The notes under the pieces: generated by a model
Seen by the model: only the letters and a program-made list of their open reading frames with translations
Told to the model about the DNA's origin: nothing
Database searches by the model: none
Part shown: positions 1-3,127 of the stretch, one piece after another
How positions within the stretch are numbered: position 1 is the first letter of the stretch
How the letters are laid out: each line of letters starts with the position of its first letter
Assembly: GCA_009785885.1 (NCBI GenBank)
Contig: WQUE01000023.1
Location: forward strand, 1 to 7,838
Direction: 5' to 3'
Length of the DNA: 7,838 nucleotides
DNA from: Actinomycetes bacterium
GTDB taxonomy: Bacteria > Actinomycetota > Actinomycetes > Propionibacteriales > Propionibacteriaceae
Program-made: the position numbers and the translations under genes

Positions 1-146
1 GACACCGGCGGGTCCGCATGCGCCGTCACCGACTGGCCACCCAGCCCCAGGAACGTCAACACCAACCCAACGGCGGCCAACCACGCCGCCACCTTGCGCG
101 ATGCGGCCCGTCCGTGTGGCGTCACGGACCGGCGAGGGGAAGTCAC
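1..146 (-). CDS. Secreted protein, N-terminal fragment with signal peptide (partial)
   Basis: This is the 5' end of a leftward gene that leaves the window at base 1, so only 48 residues are visible. I chose the GTG at 146-144 because an AGGG ribosome-binding motif lies six bases upstream of it. The visible part reads as a classical Sec signal peptide. Residues 1-19 are basic (SPRRS, GRAASRK), about 20-36 form a hydrophobic core (AAWLAAVGLVLTFLGLG), and a polar stretch ends in TAHA before DPPV, giving an AxA signal peptidase I site after residue 44. The arginine pair near the start does not fit a Tat motif. The mature protein is outside the window, so its function cannot be named. The frame has the usual G/C-rich third positions. 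The open frame and the export signal are seen directly; that it is exported is an inference. Confidence 0.6.
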   Translation of the reverse strand, partial: MTSPRRSVTPHGRAASRKVAAWLAAVGLVLTFLGLGGQSVTAHADPPV

Positions 147-269
147 AGGAAACCCTGAAGAAGTATTCACGGCTGAAAACCTTTCCAAATTGGGGAATCA
201 GGGGCGCCGGTCGTGGCCGGGGCGGCACGAGTCTGGCTGAGGTCAGGGTACACCAGTGGTACGCCGAGT

Positions 270-287
270 AACAATCATTGTTCAATG
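270..287. repeat. Two overlapping short palindromes in an A/T-rich patch
   Basis: AACAATCATTGTT (270-282) is a 13-bp palindrome that is perfect around a single central base. It overlaps CATTGTTCAATG (276-287), whose 5-bp arms are also perfect. The patch is A/T-rich within G/C-rich DNA and lies about 125 bp upstream of the leftward secreted-protein gene. It resembles a repressor operator, but I cannot assign a regulator. Confidence 0.35.
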
Positions 288-451
288 GGTGATACGAAGT
301 TGACGAAGTGTCACAACAGGTCGGCTGGGCGGTCGGGCGTGCTGGGATGTGCGCGGCATCGCTCGTTGCCACGGGGCAGTCGGGCGACAACGGGTGTGTG
401 CGCGGGCGGGCCAGCCGTTCGGCCATGAGCCGATGGTGCTGTGGGCGGAAC

Positions 452-467
452 CGGCGCCGGGGCGCCG
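452..467. terminator. Perfect GC hairpin downstream of tRNA-Leu
   Basis: CGGCGCC-GG-GGCGCCG is a perfect 7-bp inverted repeat with a two-base loop. It starts about 43 bp beyond the 3' end of the leftward tRNA gene. No T-run follows on either strand, so this is not a canonical intrinsic terminator. A role in ending or processing the tRNA transcript is only an inference, since such hairpins also arise by chance in DNA this rich in GC. Confidence 0.3.
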
Positions 468-509
468 TCCGCGGCACAGGTCGCACGCCCGCTCGGGGCG
501 GCGCACGAG

Positions 510-592
510 TACCCAAGGGGGGATTCGAACCCCCAAGGCTTTCCAGCCAGCCGGGTTTGAGCCGACCGCGTATACCATTCCGCCACTTGGGC
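510..592 (-). tRNA. tRNA-Leu, anticodon CAA
   Basis: Read on the minus strand, the 83 bases fold as a class II (long variable arm) tRNA. The acceptor stem is GCCCAAG paired with CTTGGGT, with a G-U first pair. The D arm closes with GCG/CGC. The anticodon stem is GTCGG/CCGGC around the loop CTCAAAC, which places anticodon CAA at plus-strand positions 557-559. The variable arm forms a GGCT/AGCC stem. The T arm is GGGGG-TTCGAAT-CCCCC, and the discriminator base is A. It would read UUG leucine codons, which are uncommon in a genome this rich in GC. CCA is not encoded, because the bases after the discriminator are CTC. It lies downstream of, and in the same direction as, lexA and the DUF167 gene. 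A CACAAT -10-like element sits about 13 bp upstream on the minus strand but lacks a recognisable -35, so it may have its own promoter or be co-transcribed. Confidence 0.95.
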
Positions 593-635
593 AAGCAGTC
601 CGACCATTGTGCCACACCGGGCAGCAGGGATCGGT

Positions 636-771
636 TTCGCTCCGCTGCGGCGGCGGCCCGAGTCCGCCTGAGGCGTTGTCAGTCGGTGTCGAGCAGCGTC
701 CGCTTCGCTCCGCTGCGGCGGCGGCCCGAGTCCGCCCGAGGCGTTGTCAGTCGGTGTCGAGCAGCGTCCGC
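636..771. repeat. 68-bp tandem duplication (two copies, one mismatch)
   Basis: Copy 1 is 636-703 and copy 2 is 704-771. They abut exactly and differ only at 669 (T) versus 737 (C). Copy 2 contains the last 25 bases of the DUF167 gene, including its stop codon at 747-749, plus 43 bases of its 3' flank. Copy 1 is therefore a duplicate of the gene end placed between the gene and the tRNA. Each copy contains GGCGG/CCGCC arms that could form a GC hairpin just past the stop. The near identity implies a recent event or active homogenisation. Confidence 0.9.
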
Positions 772-1025
772 CAGCGTCGGGCGCAGGCGTCGGGCATCTC
801 GACGACCTTCGTCCGGGCGGTGCGGCCCGCCACCAGGCGCACGTCGCCCGGCGAGACGTCCAACGCCCGGGCGAGAAGCCGCAGCGCGGCCGCGTTCGCC
901 TGCCCGTCGGTGGCACGCGCCCGGACGGCGACGATCAAGGCGTCACCGGCGTCGCCCGGGAGGGCGGCGCGCCCACCCACGAACTCGCGGGTGCTGCCGG
1001 GCTTGACGCGGATGGCGGCTCGCAT
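747..1025 (-). CDS. DUF167 (YggU-like) domain protein
   Basis: This is a 92-residue protein that is a complete single DUF167/YggU domain. The family signatures are visible: an N-terminal RVKPGSTREFVGG (residues 6-18), then RARATDGQANAAALRLLARAL (about 35-55), and GDVRLVAGRTARTKVVEM (about 60-77). Members are small conserved proteins of unknown biochemical role, so no function is claimed. I chose the ATG at 1025 because the KPGS motif normally begins within the first ten residues; the upstream extension of the open frame would run into lexA. There is no clear ribosome-binding motif. The start lies 20 bp past the lexA stop in the same direction, so translation probably depends on read-through of the lexA transcript, which would make it SOS-responsive. 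Its 3' end is duplicated in the adjacent tandem repeat. Confidence 0.85.
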   Translation of the reverse strand: MRAAIRVKPGSTREFVGGRAALPGDAGDALIVAVRARATDGQANAAALRLLARALDVSPGDVRLVAGRTARTKVVEMPDACARRWRTLLDTD

Positions 1026-1045
1026 GGGTGTTGGACGCCGTCGGC

Positions 1046-1783
1046 CTACAGGCGCCGCAGCACGGCGACGACCTTGCCCATGATCTGGGCGTCGTTGCCG
1101 TCGATCGGCGCGTACGCCGGATTGTGAGGCATGAGCCATACCTGCCCCGGAGCCCGGTGGAGGGTCTTGACCGTGGCCTCGCCGTCGAGCAGCGCGGCGA
1201 CGATCTCCCCGTTCTCGGCCGTGTTCTGCTGCCGGACGACGACCCAGTCGCCGTCGCAGATGGCGGCGTCGAGCATGGAGTCGCCGTGCACCTCGAGTGC
1301 GAACACGGGGCCACGGCCCACGAGCTGCGCCGGCAGCGGCAGCATGTCCTCGACGTGCTGCTCGGCCAGGATCGGCGCGCCGGCCGCGATCCGTCCAAGG
1401 ACGGGCACGGAGACGATGTCGGCCCCGACGGCATCCCTGGCGGCGCCGCCCCCGCCGGGCCAGTAGACCTCCACGGCGCGGGGCCGCTTCGGATCGCGCC
1501 GCAGGTAACCCTTGGCCTCGAGCGCCTTCAACTGGTGGGCGACGCTCGACGGGCTGGCCAGACCGACGGCCAGCCCCATCTCCCGGATGCTCGGCGGGTA
1601 GCCGTGGTCGGCCAGCGCGGCCTTGATCACTTCGAGAATGCGCCGCTGGCGGGGCGTCAGGCCGTCCGCATCCTCGGGCCCGTCGGGCAGCACGCCCAAC
1701 TGGGCCGGTTTCGAAGGCGCACCGACACGGCCGCGCGGGACGGTGCGTCGGATGGAGGGGGGCGAGGTTCGTTCGTCAGCCAT
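1046..1783 (-). CDS. lexA: LexA SOS-response repressor / self-cleaving protease
   Basis: This 245-residue protein has an N-terminal winged helix-turn-helix (about 41-106, LTPRQRRILEVI then YPPSIREMGLAVGL and SVAHQLKALEAKGYL) that binds SOS boxes. Its C-terminal S24 peptidase domain (about 122-245) cleaves itself when RecA filaments form on damaged DNA. The cleavage site is Ala134-Gly135 in GRIAAGAP. The catalytic serine is Ser169 in EVHGDSM and the lysine is Lys206 in ATVKTL. An acidic linker of glycine and alanine separates the domains. The frame stays open to 1945, but residues before MADERTSP resemble no LexA and would cover the SOS box, so I start at 1783. No ribosome-binding motif precedes this ATG; a TACCGT -10 ends 6 bp before it, which suggests a leaderless mRNA. 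A 38-residue unstructured N-terminal tail is common in actinobacterial LexA. Confidence 0.96.
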   Translation of the reverse strand: MADERTSPPSIRRTVPRGRVGAPSKPAQLGVLPDGPEDADGLTPRQRRILEVIKAALADHGYPPSIREMGLAVGLASPSSVAHQLKALEAKGYLRRDPKRPRAVEVYWPGGGGAARDAVGADIVSVPVLGRIAAGAPILAEQHVEDMLPLPAQLVGRGPVFALEVHGDSMLDAAICDGDWVVVRQQNTAENGEIVAALLDGEATVKTLHRAPGQVWLMPHNPAYAPIDGNDAQIMGKVVAVLRRL

Positions 1784-1789
1784 GGAACC

Positions 1790-1818
1790 ACGGTAGACCG
1801 GAACACCGACAGAATCAA
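1790..1818 (-). promoter_or_regulatory. Predicted lexA promoter, -35 embedded in an SOS box
   Basis: On the minus strand TTGATT (1818-1813) is followed by a 17-bp spacer and TACCGT (1795-1790), a TANNNT-type -10. Transcription would begin about seven bases further on, at or next to the A of the lexA ATG at 1783, giving a leaderless mRNA. The first four bases of the -35 are the last four of the SOS box at 1815-1830, so bound LexA would block RNA polymerase. The motifs are seen directly; the start site is an inference. Confidence 0.55.
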
Positions 1819-1830
1819 ACATCTGTTCGA
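1815..1830 (-). promoter_or_regulatory. SOS (LexA) box 1, lexA autoregulation
   Basis: On the minus strand this reads TCGAACAGATGTTTGA, matching the actinobacterial LexA operator TCGAAC-N4-GTTCGA with one change in the palindrome. It is 31 bp upstream of the lexA ATG and overlaps the predicted -35, which is the expected geometry for autorepression. Confidence 0.85.
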
Positions 1831-1917
1831 GCGTGTCGGGGATCGGCGAACCCCACGGCACCTGCACGGTGCGAGAACTGTCGGTGCCGCCTGCTTGACT
1901 GTCCCAGGACGATGCCG

Positions 1918-1933
1918 TCGAACAGGTGTTTGA
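1918..1933 (+). promoter_or_regulatory. SOS (LexA) box 2, overlaps -35 of the divergent gene
   Basis: TCGAACAGGTGTTTGA differs from SOS box 1 at a single spacer base. Its final TTGA is part of the predicted TTGACT -35 of the rightward small membrane-protein gene. It lies 96 bp upstream of that gene's ATG. Confidence 0.85.
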
Positions 1934-1958
1934 CTTGGCGGCCATTCCGGCCTACGCT
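1930..1958 (+). promoter_or_regulatory. Predicted promoter of the small SOS membrane-protein gene
   Basis: TTGACT (1930-1935, five of six consensus bases) is followed by a 17-bp spacer and TACGCT (1953-1958). The start site would fall near 1965, directly before SOS box 3. SOS box 2 covers the -35 and SOS box 3 covers the initial transcribed region, so the promoter is bracketed by two operators. The resulting leader would be about 65 nt and would carry the ribosome-binding site at 2013-2021. Confidence 0.6.
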
Positions 1959-1965
1959 CATGGTG

Positions 1966-1981
1966 TCGAACAGGCGTTCGA
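1966..1981 (+). promoter_or_regulatory. SOS (LexA) box 3, perfect palindrome
   Basis: TCGAACAGGCGTTCGA has perfect TCGAAC/GTTCGA arms and is the best of the three operators here. It sits 48 bp centre to centre from SOS box 2 and just downstream of the predicted start site, where bound LexA would act as a roadblock. Confidence 0.9.
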
Positions 1982-2029
1982 GACTCCAGCGTTCGGCCGG
2001 GCCGGGCCTATCGGGAAGGGGTGGGGCAG

Positions 2030-2335
2030 ATGAGTGTCATGACGGTGGCGCCGGACGCTGGCCCGCGCGGGCATGCGGGACGGGCCTGGGCCGGCCCGGG
2101 GCCGGCCCGGGCGGCGGTCCGGGGCGCGGCGACCGATCAGGGCGCCCGGGCGCATCGGCGGCGCCATCGCGTGCCGCGGGCGGCCGTGGCCGAGCGAGCG
2201 GGGTCGATCGCGGTCCATGAGGCACCGGCCCGCATCCTGGCGCAGGCGGGCGTCTTGCTGGCGTTCGCCTTACTCGGGATGGTCGCGATCGTCGCCGTGG
2301 CCGGGTTGGCTCTCCGGGTGGTTGCGGGGGGCTGA
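2030..2335 (+). CDS. Small arginine-rich single-pass membrane protein, probable SOS-induced gene
   Basis: I do not recognise this 101-residue protein as a named family. The ATG at 2030 has GGGAAGGGG eight bases upstream. Residues 1-62 are rich in Gly, Ala, Pro and Arg, with a basic cluster at 40-50 (RAHRRRHRVPR). Residues about 69-98 form one hydrophobic helix (ILAQAGVLLAFALLGMVAIVAVAGLALRV), and the protein ends three residues later. The basic side should remain cytoplasmic, leaving almost nothing outside. Position (divergent from lexA, upstream of nrdR) and the SOS boxes match the mycobacterial Rv2719c and corynebacterial divS genes, whose products restrain division or act on the wall during DNA damage. 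Members I recall carry a LysM domain after the helix; none is present here, nor in the other frames up to 2562. An 11-bp GGGCCGGCCCG tandem repeat (2088-2109) encodes the GPGP stretch. Division inhibition is an inference. Confidence 0.65.
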   Translation: MSVMTVAPDAGPRGHAGRAWAGPGPARAAVRGAATDQGARAHRRRHRVPRAAVAERAGSIAVHEAPARILAQAGVLLAFALLGMVAIVAVAGLALRVVAGG

Positions 2336-2409
2336 GGCCGCGCGGTGGCGCCGCGCCGGGCGCATCGCCGTGTTGGCAGCACGACACGCGACGGCGCGCG
2401 CGGGGGTGC

Positions 2410-2438
2410 TTGTGCGGGGTATGTCCGGCGTGTACTGT
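2410..2438 (+). promoter_or_regulatory. Candidate nrdR-nrdJ promoter
   Basis: TTGTGC (2410-2415), a 17-bp spacer and TACTGT (2433-2438) make a plausible but weak sigma-A-type promoter. Initiation would be near 2445, inside the NrdR-box core, where repressor binding would block it. The nrdR leader would then be about 115 nt. I see no cobalamin riboswitch-like B12-box in that leader. Confidence 0.35.
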
Positions 2439-2453
2439 TCCTAGATGTAGTAG
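2438..2453. promoter_or_regulatory. NrdR box 1 (strong core)
   Basis: The 10-bp core CTAGATGTAG (2441-2450; CTACATCTAG on the minus strand) fits the NrdR-box core CwAtATaTwG at all the capital, strongly conserved positions. The three-base flanks do not match. It lies 110 bp upstream of nrdR, as expected for autoregulation of an nrdR-nrdJ operon by NrdR. Confidence 0.6.
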
Positions 2454-2468
2454 TTGCACGGCTGTGGT

Positions 2469-2477
2469 TTGTCCACA
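2469..2477 (+). promoter_or_regulatory. DnaA box, TTGTCCACA
   Basis: TTGTCCACA is identical to the preferred actinobacterial DnaA box. A single box of nine bases can occur by chance. Its location in the nrdR-nrdJ leader, about 20 bp past the NrdR-box core, suggests that replication initiator DnaA could tune dNTP synthesis, as DnaA does at nrdAB in Escherichia coli. Functional binding is an inference. Confidence 0.5.
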
Positions 2478-2485
2478 GGTTGTGG
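2470..2485. promoter_or_regulatory. Candidate degenerate NrdR box 2 within an inverted-repeat cluster
   Basis: CCACAGGTTGTGG (2473-2485) is an inverted repeat with 5-bp arms. On the minus strand its CAACCTGTGG part agrees with the NrdR core at about six of ten positions. Its centre is 32 bp from that of box 1, the three-helical-turn spacing reported for paired NrdR boxes. TGTGGTTTG also recurs at 2463-2471 and 2481-2489, 18 bp apart. The spacing favours a real site; the poor match does not. Confidence 0.35.
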
Positions 2486-2562
2486 TTTGGGGTGGCGCCG
2501 GGCGGCGTCGACCGCAGGCGCAGACGCCAGCTCACCGAACGGTCACGAAGGAAGGAGCAGCG

Positions 2563-3072
2563 ATGTTCTGCCCCTATTGCCGGCACAGCGATTCCCGTGT
2601 GCTCGACAGCCGCGTGTCCGACGACGGGCTCTCGATCCGCCGGCGCCGGCAATGCCCCATCTGCGAGCGGCGCTTCACGACGCTCGAGCAGATGCAGCTG
2701 ATGGTGACCAAGCGCGCCGGCGTCCAGGAGCCGTTCAACCGGGACAAGGTGGTGGCCGGCGTCCGCAAGGCGTGCAAGGACCGTCCCGTGTCCGAGGCCG
2801 ACCTGACGCGCCTGGGCCAGCAGGTCGAAGAGGCGCTGCGCGCCTCAGGCCAATGCGACGTGCCCAGCGAGGCGGTCGGGGCGGCGATCCTTGCCCCGCT
2901 GCGCCGGCTCGACGCCGTCGCGTACCTCCGGTTCGCCAGCGTCTATCAGCACTACCAGACTCTCGACGACTTCGCCGCCGAGATCGACCGCCTCACCCAA
3001 GACCCGCCGGGCCACGATGATGGACCCGGGCTTGCGGACGGATCCGGCGCTACCGTCGCCTCCGTCCGCTGA
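2563..3072 (+). CDS. nrdR: NrdR, transcriptional repressor of ribonucleotide reductase genes
   Basis: This 169-residue protein starts at the ATG at 2563, with AAGGAG five bases upstream. An N-terminal zinc ribbon is formed by Cys3-Cys6 (CPYC) and Cys31-Cys34 (CPIC), with the DNA-contacting basic strand RRRRQ before the second pair and ERRFTTLE after it. An ATP-cone follows at about residues 46-136 (VTKRAGVQEPFNRDKVVAGV through YLRFASVYQHY), which senses ATP/dATP and sets oligomer state and DNA binding. NrdR normally has about 150 residues; the extra Gly/Asp-rich tail after residue 147 looks disordered and is unlikely to matter. The gene precedes nrdJ by 55 bp in the same direction, consistent with one operon, and NrdR boxes lie upstream. 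The upstream extension of the open frame to 2410 is ignored because it crosses the operator region and precedes the zinc ribbon. Confidence 0.97.
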   Translation: MFCPYCRHSDSRVLDSRVSDDGLSIRRRRQCPICERRFTTLEQMQLMVTKRAGVQEPFNRDKVVAGVRKACKDRPVSEADLTRLGQQVEEALRASGQCDVPSEAVGAAILAPLRRLDAVAYLRFASVYQHYQTLDDFAAEIDRLTQDPPGHDDGPGLADGSGATVASVR

Positions 3073-3127
3073 CACCACCGATCGTTCCGTCTCCCAGCCA
3101 CCGATATCGAAGCAGAAGAAGGTCAAC

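Larger units (their letters stand above)
147..509. other. Non-coding stretch between the secreted-protein gene and tRNA-Leu
   Basis: I see no supportable gene in this 363-bp stretch. Open frames cross it on both strands, but they run through the tRNA, lack plausible starts and look like artefacts of high GC. The part from about 150 to 300 is noticeably richer in A/T than the rest of the window. On the minus strand it holds a weak promoter-like pair upstream of the secreted-protein gene: TTGGAA, 17 bases, then TACTTC. It also contains the palindrome cluster at 270-287 and the GC hairpin at 452-467, listed separately. Confidence 0.5.

Noticed and set aside
510..592. tRNA-Leu as an integration site for a mobile element
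   Set aside because: No copy of the tRNA 3' end, no integrase and no change in composition is seen beside it within the window.
308..1006. Plus-strand open frames across tRNA-Leu and the tandem duplication
   Set aside because: They run through a tRNA gene and opposite the DUF167 gene, and show no domain or credible start.
2088..2109. 11-bp GGGCCGGCCCG tandem repeat as a mobile or regulatory element
   Set aside because: It lies within the reading frame of the small membrane protein and encodes a Gly-Pro-rich stretch. It is best explained as GC-driven slippage.
2336..2562. A frameshifted LysM domain or a cobalamin riboswitch before nrdR
   Set aside because: None of the three forward frames shows LysM-like residues, and I see no B12-box or riboswitch-like helices. 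What can be supported are promoter and operator-like motifs.
2891..3127. N-terminal extension of NrdJ back into nrdR
   Set aside because: The extra 79 residues resemble nothing in NrdJ and mostly overlap nrdR in another frame. A ribosome-binding site directly precedes the ATG at 3128.
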